Source: Hyphomicrobiales bacterium
GTDB taxonomy: Bacteria; Pseudomonadota; Alphaproteobacteria; Rhizobiales; Xanthobacteraceae
DNA length: 41,409 nt
Direction of reading: 5' to 3'
Assembly: GCA_003169835.1 (NCBI GenBank)
Contig: PNAI01000055.1
Coordinates: 1-41,409, forward strand
Position 1 is the stretch's first letter. The number at the start of each line of letters is the position of its first letter. The notes beneath the pieces are model-generated. The model worked only from the letters and a program-made list of their open reading frames with translations, was not told where the DNA came from and ran no database searches. This document shows positions 31,720-39,960 of this stretch, piece after piece. Made by a program: the position numbers and the translations under genes.

Positions 31720-32379
31720 ATGAAGCTCTATACGTTTTGGCGTTCGATCGCGACGTTTCGCGTGCGCATGGCCATGAACATGAAAGGCCTCAAGCCGGAG
31801 GTCGAATTCGTCGATCTGCTGAAAGGTCACCAGCTCAGCAGCGATTATTCCAAGGTCAATCCGCAGAAACTCCTCCCGAGCCTCGTGCTCGACGACGGCG
31901 GACCGCCGCTCTTTCAATCCATGGCGATCATGGAATATCTGGAAGAAACCCATCCGCAGCCGCCGTTGCTGCCCAAGGACGCACGCGGGCGCGCGCGCGT
32001 GCGCGGCCTTTCGCAAATCTGCGTTTCCGACGCCCACCCGCTCTCGGTGCCGCGTATCCGCAACTACCTCACCAAAAACCTCAAGCTCAGCGAAGAGCAG
32101 ATGCTTGAGTGGGTGCGCCATTGGCAGAAAGAGGCCTTGGGGACGCTCGAAACGCTGCTTTCAGGCGATAAATCCACCGGCCGTTTTTGCCACGGCGACC
32201 AGATCACCATCGCCGACATCTGCCTGGTCGGGCAGGCGGTCGGCTCTTCGTTCTTTCAGGTCGATGTGAGTGCCTATCCGACAGTGGCGCGTATCGTCGA
32301 AGCCACGCAAAAGAACGAAGCCATCGCCCGCGCCCATCCACTCAAGCAGGAAGGCGCGCCCGCCGCCGTGTCGCATTAG
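31720..32379 (+). CDS. Zeta-class glutathione S-transferase, maleylacetoacetate isomerase-like
   Basis: 219 residues: an N-terminal thioredoxin-fold glutathione domain starting MKLYTFWRSIATFRVRMAMNMKG, and a helical C-terminal domain with QITIADICLVGQAVGSS. Maleylacetoacetate isomerases start with SYWRSSA-YRVRIALNLKG and have a catalytic SSCSWR motif; here the motif region is RSIATFRVR, so the Ser and Cys of that motif are only partly kept. PSLVLDDGGPPLFQSMAIMEYLEE holds the glutathione-binding QS. It probably isomerises a cis-dicarbonyl ring-cleavage product with glutathione as cofactor (homogentisate, gentisate or similar route), but no ring-cleaving dioxygenase is in the window. The ATG follows TTGGAGGAG. 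It precedes the Gfo/Idh/MocA gene by 7 bases. Confidence 0.88.
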   Translation: MKLYTFWRSIATFRVRMAMNMKGLKPEVEFVDLLKGHQLSSDYSKVNPQKLLPSLVLDDGGPPLFQSMAIMEYLEETHPQPPLLPKDARGRARVRGLSQICVSDAHPLSVPRIRNYLTKNLKLSEEQMLEWVRHWQKEALGTLETLLSGDKSTGRFCHGDQITIADICLVGQAVGSSFFQVDVSAYPTVARIVEATQKNEAIARAHPLKQEGAPAAVSH

Positions 32380-32386
32380 ATTTGCG

Positions 32387-33361
32387 ATGCTCAACTCAGC
32401 GATCATTGGGCTTGGCTGGTGGGGCAAACGCCTCGTCGAGGCGGCGCAAGGCAGCAAGCTGATCCGCTTCTCACGCGGCGTAACGCTTGAGCCGGAGCTC
32501 GTGTGCGATTTCGCCAAGGAGAAAAATCTGGCGATCAGCACGTCTTATGAAGAAGCACTGGCCGATCCCGCGATCGATGCAGTTGTCCTGGCGACACCGC
32601 ATACGCGGCATCGCGTCATGGTCGAGGCTGCGGCCGCCGCCAAAAAGCACGTGCAATGCGAGAAGCCGTTCGCTTTGGCAAAGAACGATGCGGCTGCGGC
32701 GGTTACTGCCTGCCGCCGTGCCGGTGTTACTGTCGGCGTCGGCCAGAACTTCCGCTTCCTGCCCTCGATCAAAGCATTTCGCCAGCTCATCGACGCCGGC
32801 ACGCTCGGTACGATCATGCACGCGGAAGGCAACTACAGTCACGACTGGCTGGCCGGGCAGGGCACCGAACATTGGCGCACGGCTCGCGAAGAAAGCCGCG
32901 CCGGCGGCATGACCGGAATGGGCATCCATGTGCTCGATTGTTTCAGTTATCTCATCGGTCCGATGCAACGCATCAGCGCACTCTCGGCCGACCGGGCCCT
33001 GAAACTTCCCACCGGCGACACCACTGCGGCACTGATCGAATTCGCCGATGGCGCGACCGGTACGCTTGCGACCACGCTCAAAACCCCATTTGTGTGGCGC
33101 GTTGCGGTCTATGGCGAGAACGCCTGGGCGGAAAGCGTGAGCGAGACGCGGCTCGTCGTGCATCGCCCGAAGGGCGAGCCGGAGGTGATCGACTTGCCAG
33201 CGGTCAATCACGTCGCGCTGAATCTGGAATCGTTCGCGCGCGCGGCGCTCGGGCAGGGCAAATTCCACATCGACGACGCCGGCATTGTGCACACGGTTGC
33301 AGCGCTGGAAGCGGTCTTTCACTCCGCTGACGCTAACGGCGCCTGGCAGTCCGTCGGCTAG
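32387..33361 (+). CDS. Gfo/Idh/MocA-family oxidoreductase
   Basis: 324 residues: an N-terminal Rossmann domain (SAIIGLGWWGKRLVEAA), the family EKP motif in HVQCEKPFALAKND (catalytic Lys), and GVTVGVGQNFRFLPSIKAF. The C-terminal alpha/beta domain contains the conserved His region GMTGMGIHVLDCFSYLIGP. These enzymes use NAD(P) to oxidise or reduce sugars, cyclitols, ketones or biliverdin; the substrate cannot be inferred here. The start is the ATG at 32387, 7 bases after the GST stop; an upstream extension of the frame runs inside the GST gene and is not used. Its stop codon overlaps that of the convergent LysR gene in the tetranucleotide CTAG. Confidence 0.9.
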   Translation: MLNSAIIGLGWWGKRLVEAAQGSKLIRFSRGVTLEPELVCDFAKEKNLAISTSYEEALADPAIDAVVLATPHTRHRVMVEAAAAAKKHVQCEKPFALAKNDAAAAVTACRRAGVTVGVGQNFRFLPSIKAFRQLIDAGTLGTIMHAEGNYSHDWLAGQGTEHWRTAREESRAGGMTGMGIHVLDCFSYLIGPMQRISALSADRALKLPTGDTTAALIEFADGATGTLATTLKTPFVWRVAVYGENAWAESVSETRLVVHRPKGEPEVIDLPAVNHVALNLESFARAALGQGKFHIDDAGIVHTVAALEAVFHSADANGAWQSVG

Positions 33362-34347
33362 CCCTTCGCCGCGCGCAGTCGCCGGATCGGACGGCGCTCC
33401 GAAATCTCCGGGAAAACGGCCGGCGGAATGATACTCGCCCAGACATCCTGGATGCGCGTGATCTGTGTCTCAAACGCATCGAGAAAGAGCCGCGCTGGCG
33501 TCGAAAGCGTGCGCCGCGACGGCGAGATCACGACGAATTCGGCGAACAGCGGCGGATCGAAGATTGGATTGATCACGCGCTCGGTGCTCTCGATGTCTTT
33601 CACGCAAATGAGTCCGGACAAGATCGCCACCCAGTCGGAACGCGCCACAAAATCGAGGGTGCCGAACATGGCATCCATCTCCATCATGTCCGCGACTTCG
33701 ACGCCGTGTGTCTGCAGATAAATCTCGATGTTCCGGCGTCGCACATTGGGGCGGCCCGGTACGATAATTTTTAGCGGTCCCCAATCCTTGAGCCGCACCG
33801 GGGTCAGCGGCGCAAATCCGCGCCGCGGGCTCGACACCAGCATCTCGCGATCGCGCACGATCAGGCGCGACTTCAGCCCCACGCGGCCCTCGAACGTCGG
33901 TACCACCGCGAAATCGAGCTCGTCTGCGAGCACCATGTCGGTGAGCAGCCCGCTGTAGCCTTCGACGATGTGCAGCCGCACATCGGGATAGCGCGGCACG
34001 AATTGTTCCAGCGTCGGCGCGAGCGCCGCGCGCGTCATGGTCGGCATCAGCCCGATGCGCAGGTCGCCGGTGACGCGATCGGCAAATCCACGCACCTCCT
34101 CATTGGCGTTTTCGAGTTGGCCGATGGCCTCCACACAATGTTTGTAATAGTGCTGGCCCGCAGGCGTCGCCCGAACGCCCGCCGCCGAGCGCTCGAACAA
34201 CTTCACGCCAAGCAGGCGCTCGACCGCGGCGACATGTTGCGAAATGCCCGATTGGGTTGCGTTCTCGCGCGCCGCCGCACGCGTGAATGAACCTTCCTCG
34301 CACACCGCGATGATGGCCCGGATTTGTCGTAACGCCACGCCCGCCAC
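33358..34347 (-). CDS. LysR-family transcriptional regulator
   Basis: 329 residues with the N-terminal winged helix-turn-helix (about 1-64: ALRQIRAIIAVCEEGSFTRAAARENATQSGISQHVAAVERLLGVKLFERS) and the C-terminal effector domain starting at VTGDLRIGLMPTMTRAALAPTLEQF. LysR regulators usually sense a pathway intermediate and act on the divergent operon. Here that operon starts 129 bases away with the M24-like gene and continues into the PEP-synthase-like and hydroxyacid dehydrogenase genes. The C-terminus extends about 20 residues past the usual end (ISERRPIRRLRAAKG). Effector unknown. Confidence 0.94.
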   Translation of the reverse strand: MAGVALRQIRAIIAVCEEGSFTRAAARENATQSGISQHVAAVERLLGVKLFERSAAGVRATPAGQHYYKHCVEAIGQLENANEEVRGFADRVTGDLRIGLMPTMTRAALAPTLEQFVPRYPDVRLHIVEGYSGLLTDMVLADELDFAVVPTFEGRVGLKSRLIVRDREMLVSSPRRGFAPLTPVRLKDWGPLKIIVPGRPNVRRRNIEIYLQTHGVEVADMMEMDAMFGTLDFVARSDWVAILSGLICVKDIESTERVINPIFDPPLFAEFVVISPSRRTLSTPARLFLDAFETQITRIQDVWASIIPPAVFPEISERRPIRRLRAAKG

Positions 34348-34476
34348 GCGTTCCCCGCCATTAGAAAAAATAATGACCTAGCCTCAAATATATTATTTCT
34401 GTCGCATACACCAGAAGGTCTAGGATTTTCCTGTGGGGCAACGAAGGCGCGGCCAAACGCGCCAGGGAGGTCAGCA
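34348..34476. promoter_or_regulatory. Divergent LysR/M24 control region with AT-rich inverted repeat
   Basis: 129 bases between the divergent starts hold the most AT-rich island of the window (34361-34400). AAATAAT (34368-34374) and ATTATTT (34392-34398) form an inverted repeat around 17 bases. LysR sites are typically T-N11-A dyads of this sort near the divergent promoters. A second short stretch, CCAGAAGGTCTAGGATTTTCC, runs from 34411. The M24-like gene has an AGGGAGG ribosome site at 34465. Operator function is inferred from position. Confidence 0.5.
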
Positions 34477-35748
34477 ATGGGCACCGCAAATTTCGGCACG
34501 GTCGGGCTTGATTGGCAGCAGCGCATCAATTGGGACCGGTTGAGGACTTACCGGACCGAGCGTGCGCGGGCCATGATGAAGAAGGCCGGCCTCGGCGCCA
34601 TGCTGTGCATGTACGACGAGAACGTGCGCTACATCACCGGCACGCTCACGCCCGGCTGGAACCGGCTTAAGCCTGGCTTGCGCTACGCCATGCTGTGCGG
34701 CGACGGCGCGCCGATATTGTTCGAGCAGGGCGATCTCGGGTTTCAGATCGAGCGCCACTCGCCGTGGATCCCGAAGAAGAACGTGCGGCATTCGTTTGCG
34801 TGGATCAAAGGTGCGGCGGGCCCGGCCGCCACCCAACAAGTCACCAAATTCACGAAAGCTGTGTTGCAGGCGATGAAGGAGAACGGCGTCGCCGGGCAAA
34901 AGCTTGGTGTCGACTTCATCGACATCAACATGATCCAGATCTTCAAGGAGCACAAAATCAATTGGGTCGACGGCATGACCCCGATGATGGATGCGCGCGC
35001 AGTCAAAAACGAGGACGAGCAAGAGTGCTTCCGCATCGTCGGCGCGATCGGCGACGCCACGCACTGGGAATGCATGAAGTTCCTGCGCCCAGGCGTCACG
35101 GAAAATCAGGTGACCGCGCACCTGATGCAATACCTCTACAACATTCCCGGCATGGAGGACGTGGAGGACGTTATCGTGTCGTCGGGCCCGAACACGTGGC
35201 CGAACTGGCGCAACTTCTCCGACCGCATCATCCAGCCCGGCGACATTGTGTTCATGGATTTGGCCGCACTCACCTGGAACGGCTACAAGTCCTGCTACTA
35301 CCGCACCTATTGTGTCGGCAAGGAGCCTTCGAAAGAGCAGAAGGAGACTTACGCCACGGCCCTCAAATGGCTCTACGACTCGATCGGTGCAGTCAAAGCC
35401 GGCGCCACCACGCGCGACATTGCATTGAAGTGGCCCTCCGCGATGAAGACATGGGGCTACGAAGACGAAGACCAGGCTGCGGCGAATCTGTGGGGTCACG
35501 GACTGGGTCTGGCGCAATACGACCCGCCTGTGATTTCCCGCATCTGGTCGCTCGACCATCCGATCGAGATCAAGGAAGGCATGACCTTCGCCCTCGAGAC
35601 GCAGCACGGCAAGCGCTTCCGCTACGGCGTGCGGATCGAGGAAATGCTGATCGTCCATAAGAAAGAGATTGAGATCGTCTCGAATTTTCCTGTCAAGCAG
35701 ATCACCGTCGTCGATCCGCTGCCCGGCTACGGCGATCATGTGAAGTGA
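34477..35748 (+). CDS. M24-fold protein (Xaa-Pro peptidase/creatinase/DddP superfamily) with a changed metal site
   Basis: 423 residues: an N-terminal creatinase-like domain (about 20-170) and a pita-bread M24 domain. Four of five expected metal-ligand positions are kept: Asp261 (FMDLAALTW), His341 (GHGLGLAQYDPP), Glu374 (FALETQHG) and Glu388 (GVRIEEMLIV). The second Asp of the usual SDxTRT motif is Cys273 in NGYKSCYYRT. The M24 fold includes aminopeptidases P, prolidases, the metal-free creatinase and the DMSP lyase DddP. The altered site argues against a standard two-metal peptidase; another hydrolase or lyase reaction is possible. It is the first gene divergent from LysR, followed after 101 bases by the PEP-synthase-like gene. 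Confidence 0.88.
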   Translation: MGTANFGTVGLDWQQRINWDRLRTYRTERARAMMKKAGLGAMLCMYDENVRYITGTLTPGWNRLKPGLRYAMLCGDGAPILFEQGDLGFQIERHSPWIPKKNVRHSFAWIKGAAGPAATQQVTKFTKAVLQAMKENGVAGQKLGVDFIDINMIQIFKEHKINWVDGMTPMMDARAVKNEDEQECFRIVGAIGDATHWECMKFLRPGVTENQVTAHLMQYLYNIPGMEDVEDVIVSSGPNTWPNWRNFSDRIIQPGDIVFMDLAALTWNGYKSCYYRTYCVGKEPSKEQKETYATALKWLYDSIGAVKAGATTRDIALKWPSAMKTWGYEDEDQAAANLWGHGLGLAQYDPPVISRIWSLDHPIEIKEGMTFALETQHGKRFRYGVRIEEMLIVHKKEIEIVSNFPVKQITVVDPLPGYGDHVK

Positions 35749-35769
35749 TCGGTTAGTCCAACCAAGAGT

Positions 35770-35819
35770 CGTGACATCGTGTGGCGTGACATGGCGTACC
35801 TCTCCGCGCGTGGGGAGGT
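35770..35819 (+). promoter_or_regulatory. Direct repeat and hairpin between M24-like and PEP-synthase-like genes
   Basis: CGTGACAT occurs twice (35770-35777 and 35785-35792), 15 bases apart. ACCTCTCC (35798-35805) can pair with GGGGAGGT (35812-35819), with one G-U pair around a 6-base loop. No T-run follows. It lies between two co-directional genes and may be an attenuator, an RNA processing site or a binding site. This is a description, not a proven element. Confidence 0.35.
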
Positions 35820-35849
35820 GAACCGTTCGATTCGCATCGGCAAAAATTT

Positions 35850-37145
35850 ATGAACGATTTCATTCTTCCGCTTTCCGCTCCGCGAGCCACCGATCCAGAG
35901 ATCGTTGGCCCGAAGGCGGCAAATCTTGCGCTGCTCGGCCGCGCCGGGCTGCCGACGCCCGGTGGCTTTTGCCTGACTGCCGCCGCTTACCGCCACCAGA
36001 TCGATGCGCTCGGGCTTAGCGACGCGCTCGCGCAATTCTCCACCGCCGATCTGCGCGCAGAGCGGAAGCTTTCGGTCGAAATTCGTCTCGGTCTCTACGA
36101 GCATCCCATTGTGCCCGAGATTGCCGAGCCGCTGCTTGCGGCATGGCACGGCTATCGCGAGATGGCCCCGGGCTTCTGGGCGGTTCGCTCCTCCGCTTTG
36201 ATCGAGGACCGCGCCGGGGCCAATTTCGCCGGCCAGTTTGAGAGTTTTCTGGGAATTGCCAGCGAGACTGAATTCTTGACCGCCGTGCGCGCCTGCTGGG
36301 CCGCACTTTGGACCACCAATGCACGCCGCTACATGGCCAATCACGATCTCAATCCCGCCGCGACCGCGATGTCGGTGCTGATCCAGCCGCTGGTCGCCGC
36401 ACGCGCCTCCGGCGGGGGCTTAAGCATGACGGCTGAAGGCAACATGCTGCTCTCAGCCACCTGGGGACTGGGCTCGGCCATCGCGCAAGGCGAAGTCGTG
36501 CCCGACCGCATTGTGCTCAGCCGCCAGGGTTTCGTGCGCAAGATCGACGCCGGCCGTAAGGATCACCGCGATACCTGCGGCCACGGCGGTCAAAACGGCA
36601 ATCAAGTCGCACCGCAGGCCGTGCCGAAGGACCTCGCACGCGAACCGAGCTTGTCGCACGGCGAAGCGACCGCGCTCGGACGCATGCTGCGCAAATGCGA
36701 AGACCTCATGGACATGCCGGTGGAGATCGAATGGGCCGCCGACGAAGCAGGCTTCAAGCTGCTGCAGGCACGGCCGTTGCACGTGCAACCCATCCAGGTG
36801 CCGGACGACATCTGGCTGCAGCATCCCAAACTGAACGGCCATCCCGCCGGCATCGGCTGGGGTTCCGGCCGCGCGGTGGTGATCAATTGCGAGTGCGAGC
36901 TTTCGCGTGTTGGTCCGGGCGACGTGCTGGTGACGCGAGTCGCCGGTCCTGCGCTCAGCCACATCCTGCCGCAAGTCGCCGGCGTGGTGGCTGAGCTGGG
37001 CGGCTCGACCTCGCATCTGGCTTCGCTTGCGCGCGAGCGCGGAATTCCCATGGTGCTCGGCGTGCTCGATGCGACTGTGACAATTCCCGACGGCGCGCAG
37101 GTCGCGGTCGACGGCGTTTCCGGTGTGGTGCGGTGGATGGCATGA
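35850..37145 (+). CDS. Minimal PEP-synthase-like protein: ATP-grasp plus phosphohistidine domain only
   Basis: 431 residues. Residues 1 to about 315 are the ATP-binding domain of PEP synthase/pyruvate phosphate dikinase: VGPKAANLALL, FWAVRSSALIEDRAGANFAGQFESF with Arg113, TWGLGSAIAQGEVVPD, VEIEWA with Glu294, and LLQARPL. Residues 335-431 form the mobile phosphohistidine domain, GGSTSHLASLARERGIPMVLGV, with His389 as the phosphate carrier. The C-terminal pyruvate/PEP barrel (about 350 residues) is absent. Proteins of this kind include phenylphosphate synthase parts and rifampicin phosphotransferase, which has an extra substrate domain. It could phosphorylate a small acceptor or depend on a separate acceptor subunit. 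The ribosome site before its ATG is weak. Its stop overlaps the next start (ATGA). Confidence 0.85.
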   Translation: MNDFILPLSAPRATDPEIVGPKAANLALLGRAGLPTPGGFCLTAAAYRHQIDALGLSDALAQFSTADLRAERKLSVEIRLGLYEHPIVPEIAEPLLAAWHGYREMAPGFWAVRSSALIEDRAGANFAGQFESFLGIASETEFLTAVRACWAALWTTNARRYMANHDLNPAATAMSVLIQPLVAARASGGGLSMTAEGNMLLSATWGLGSAIAQGEVVPDRIVLSRQGFVRKIDAGRKDHRDTCGHGGQNGNQVAPQAVPKDLAREPSLSHGEATALGRMLRKCEDLMDMPVEIEWAADEAGFKLLQARPLHVQPIQVPDDIWLQHPKLNGHPAGIGWGSGRAVVINCECELSRVGPGDVLVTRVAGPALSHILPQVAGVVAELGGSTSHLASLARERGIPMVLGVLDATVTIPDGAQVAVDGVSGVVRWMA

Positions 37146-38125
37146 GCAAGCCACGCATCTTCGTCACGCAGCCGATCGCACAAAGCGCGCTCGAGCGCCT
37201 CAAGGCCATCGCGAACGTCACGGTCAATCGCGACGCCAGCCGCATCATCGGCAAAATGGCGCTGCTCGCCGCGGCGCGCAAATGCGACATCCTCTTCACC
37301 AAGCTGCACGACAGGATCGATCGCCAGATCATCGCCGCCAATCCGAAGCTGCGCGCCATCGCCTCGCAATCGATCACGCCGGACAACACCGACATTGCCG
37401 AGGCGAACAAGCGCGGAATTCCTGTCACCGTCGTGCCGCCGATCGTGGCGGAGGCGACCGCCGACATTAATTTCGGTCTGATGCTCATGGTTGCGCGCCG
37501 CATGGTGGAAGGCGACCGCCTGGTCCACCGCGGCAAATTTCCCGGCTCCCAATCCGACTTTCTCGCGGGCTCCGCGGTCTACGGCAAGACCATCGGCATG
37601 GTGGGCGGGGGCGGGCGGATCGGCCAGGCGACAGCGCGCCGCGCGCACGGCTTCGGCATGCGCGTGCTCTATTGGGGGCCGCGCCGTAAGGCCGAACCCG
37701 AGCGCGACTGCCCGATCGAATATGTCGAATTCGATCGCCTGCTGGCCGAGTCCGATTTCGTATCAATTCACTCGCCGCTGCGGCCCGAGACCCGCCATCA
37801 GATCTCCACGCGCGAGTTGGCGCTGATGAAGCCGACGGCATTCCTCATCAACGCGGCGCGCGGCGCGATCGTGGACGAGGCTGCGCTGGTGCGCGCGCTG
37901 AAAAAGCGGCAGATCGCCGGCGCCGGCCTCGACGTCTTCGAGCACGAGCCCAAAGTATCGAAGGCGCTGTTGCAGATGCCGAACGTCGTCACCACGCCGC
38001 ATCTTGGCAGTGCGGTGGCCGCGGTACGCGAGCAGATGGCGAATATCGTGGTCGACAATATTTTGGCGTTGCTGGAGGGCCGCAGGCCGCCCAATATCGT
38101 CAATCCGCAGGTGCTCGAACGTTGA
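37142..38125 (+). CDS. D-2-hydroxyacid dehydrogenase (glyoxylate/hydroxypyruvate reductase-like), copy 1
   Basis: 327 residues of the D-isomer-specific 2-hydroxyacid dehydrogenase family: SKPRIFVTQPIAQSALERL at the start, NAD site TIGMVGGGGRIGQATARRA (about 152-170), and SDFVSIHSPLRPETRHQI. The catalytic residues are Arg in INAARGAIVDEAALV, Glu in DVFEHEP, and His in VTTPHLGSAV. It would interconvert a 2-oxo acid and a D-2-hydroxy acid with NAD(P)H. The ATG at 37142 overlaps the stop of the PEP-synthase-like gene in ATGA, so the two are translationally coupled; this start is preferred over one 9 bases upstream. A second member of the family follows 22 bases later. Confidence 0.92.
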   Translation: MSKPRIFVTQPIAQSALERLKAIANVTVNRDASRIIGKMALLAAARKCDILFTKLHDRIDRQIIAANPKLRAIASQSITPDNTDIAEANKRGIPVTVVPPIVAEATADINFGLMLMVARRMVEGDRLVHRGKFPGSQSDFLAGSAVYGKTIGMVGGGGRIGQATARRAHGFGMRVLYWGPRRKAEPERDCPIEYVEFDRLLAESDFVSIHSPLRPETRHQISTRELALMKPTAFLINAARGAIVDEAALVRALKKRQIAGAGLDVFEHEPKVSKALLQMPNVVTTPHLGSAVAAVREQMANIVVDNILALLEGRRPPNIVNPQVLER

Positions 38126-38147
38126 TCGCCGGGATAGTGAGAGTGTC

Positions 38148-39107
38148 ATGCCCCGTCTACTGATCGCCGTCACCGACAGCCCGTTTCCCTCGCTCGATCC
38201 CGCGAAGGCCGCGCTCGCGCGACTCGATCCCGAATACCGCATGGCAAAGAGCGCGTCCGTCGACGACATCCTCGAGGTCGCACGCGACGCCGATGCGGTG
38301 CTTGTGACCTATGCCAAGCTCACGGGCGACCTGCTACGCCAACTCAAGCGCTGCAAGGCAATCGGCCGGTTCGGACTCGGCGTCGACAATATCGATCTGC
38401 CCGCGGCGAAGGAGCTCGGCATCTCGGTCAATTATGTGCCGGACTATTGTCTGCGCGAGGTGTCCGACCACGCCATGGCGCTGCTGCTCGCGCTCGCGCG
38501 CAAAATCCCGCTCTCCAATAAGTCGGTGCAATCCGGCCGCTGGGAAGTGCCGCCGATTACGCCGTTGCGTCGGATTGACGGACAGGTGCTCGGCCTCGTC
38601 GGCTTCGGCAACATTCCGCGCGTGCTCGCGCCCAAAGCGAAAGCATTTGGTCTGCGCGTGGTGACACATGATCCCTATGTTTCGCCGCAGGTGCTGGCCG
38701 ACGCCGCCGTCGAGGACGCGAGCTTTGACGCGCTGCTGGGCATGGCGGATTTCGTTTCGATCCACGCGCCGCTCATGCCCGCGACGCGCGGGCTGTTTAA
38801 CGCCGACGCATTCCGCAAAATGAAAAAGGGCGCCTTCCTCATCAACACGGCGCGCGGGCCGTTGATCGACGAGGCGGCGCTGGTGGCGGCACTCGACTCT
38901 GGTCACCTTGGCGGCGCCGCGCTCGATGTGGTCGCGACCGAACCGCTGGCGAAAGACTCACCCCTGCTCGGCCGCGACAACGTCATTCTCACGCCGCATA
39001 CGGGCTTCTACTCGGTCGAGGCGCTCGAAGAATTGCAGACCAAATGCGCAAGTGATGTCGCGCGTGTGCTTTCGGGCGAGAAGGCGGTCTATCCGATCAG
39101 CGCGTGA
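38148..39107 (+). CDS. D-2-hydroxyacid dehydrogenase (phosphoglycerate dehydrogenase/CtBP-like), copy 2
   Basis: 319 residues: MPRLLIAVTDSPFPSLDPAKAAL, IGRFGLGVDNIDLPAAKELGISV, NAD site VLGLVGFGNIPRVLAPKAKAFG, and ADFVSIHAPLMPATRGLF. The catalytic residues are Arg in INTARGPLIDEAAL, Glu in VVATEPL, and His in ILTPHTGFYS. The domain order is that of PGDH and C-terminal-binding proteins, and it differs clearly from copy 1. The usual GxGxxG ends in GFGNIP here. An upstream extension of the frame runs inside the previous gene and is not used. Two neighbouring reductases of unlike sequence suggest two different 2-oxo acids in one route. Its TGA abuts the convergent solute-binding protein stop. Confidence 0.92.
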   Translation: MPRLLIAVTDSPFPSLDPAKAALARLDPEYRMAKSASVDDILEVARDADAVLVTYAKLTGDLLRQLKRCKAIGRFGLGVDNIDLPAAKELGISVNYVPDYCLREVSDHAMALLLALARKIPLSNKSVQSGRWEVPPITPLRRIDGQVLGLVGFGNIPRVLAPKAKAFGLRVVTHDPYVSPQVLADAAVEDASFDALLGMADFVSIHAPLMPATRGLFNADAFRKMKKGAFLINTARGPLIDEAALVAALDSGHLGGAALDVVATEPLAKDSPLLGRDNVILTPHTGFYSVEALEELQTKCASDVARVLSGEKAVYPISA

Positions 39108-39926
39108 TCAATTTCGCGGCTCGGTCGGCCATGCCACCGGCGCATAATCGCCGAGCCACTTGGTGCGAATTTTTGCCAGATCGCCCTCCATCTCGATCTG
39201 GTCGAGCCAGATGTTAATGAAGTTCAAGAGCGTCTGATCCTCGCGCCGCACCAGCACGGCCACATAAACCGGATCAAACACATTCTTCGGGCTCATCGCT
39301 ACGACGCGTGCATCCTTGCGCGCGAGATAGACAGCCGACGTCGAGTCGGCGACCTGAGCGTCCACCTTGCCAGCGATCAGGTCGGCGAACGCAAGCGAAT
39401 TGCTGGGAAAGCCAGTTGGTGTCGCCCGCTTGAAGCGCGTCTTGGCGAAGCGCTCGTTCAGCCCGCCTATGTTGTGCGCGATTTTGATGCCTGGTTTGTC
39501 CAGGTCATCCAGCGTCTTGTATTTGCCTTTGTCGGCGCTGCGGATGATCATCAGCTTGCCGTAGCGCATGTACGGTCGAGAGAAAGTCGCGACCCGCGCA
39601 CGGTCAAACGTTCGCCCCATGCCGGACATTGCGATGTCGAATTTGTCGGCCAGCAAGTCCGGCAGCATGGTGCCGAAGGTCATCTTCACGTATTCGATAT
39701 TGACGCCGAGCGCCTTGCCGAGAGTCTCGAGTGCGTCCATGTCGAAGCCTTCGAGCTGGCCGGACGCGTTGCGCATGCTGAAGACTGGCGTGTCCATCGT
39801 GGTGCCGACGCGCAATGTTCCGTTCTTGAGCACGCCCTCCAGCCGATCGGGTGTCGCGCTTTGCGCTCCCGCCGGCATGGCGGCAAGCGTGCAGGCGAGG
39901 GCGAGAAGGGCGGTCAGGATTTTCAT
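39108..39926 (-). CDS. Periplasmic solute-binding protein, amino acid ABC type (family 3)
   Basis: 272 residues: a signal peptide (MKILTALLALACTLAAMPAGA, cut near QSA) and a type II periplasmic binding domain of the family-3 group. Landmarks are LRVGTTMDTPVFSMRNASGQLEGFDMDALETLGKALG at the ligand site, DIAMSGMGRTFDRARVATFSRPYM, and MKFDLIAGKVDAQVADSTS-like sequence after it. Ligands of this group are amino acids, opines or other small acids. Some close relatives are periplasmic dehydratases. No permease or ATPase of this class is in the window, so its transporter lies elsewhere or it acts alone. It is the last gene of a minus-strand string: HisD-like, MAPEG, SDR, this gene. Confidence 0.92.
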   Translation of the reverse strand: MKILTALLALACTLAAMPAGAQSATPDRLEGVLKNGTLRVGTTMDTPVFSMRNASGQLEGFDMDALETLGKALGVNIEYVKMTFGTMLPDLLADKFDIAMSGMGRTFDRARVATFSRPYMRYGKLMIIRSADKGKYKTLDDLDKPGIKIAHNIGGLNERFAKTRFKRATPTGFPSNSLAFADLIAGKVDAQVADSTSAVYLARKDARVVAMSPKNVFDPVYVAVLVRREDQTLLNFINIWLDQIEMEGDLAKIRTKWLGDYAPVAWPTEPRN

Positions 39927-39960
39927 CGTTCACTCCAAGTCTTGTCACTCTTATTTCTTT

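Noticed and set aside
34471..35739. 422-codon open frame on the - strand over the M24-like gene
   Set aside because: It is an almost exact antisense shadow of the M24 gene. The + frame has all the motifs and a good ribosome site; the - frame has none.
36602..37648. 348-codon open frame on the - strand over the PEP-synthase-like and dehydrogenase genes
   Set aside because: It spans parts of two coupled, well-recognised genes on the other strand and has no domain signal.
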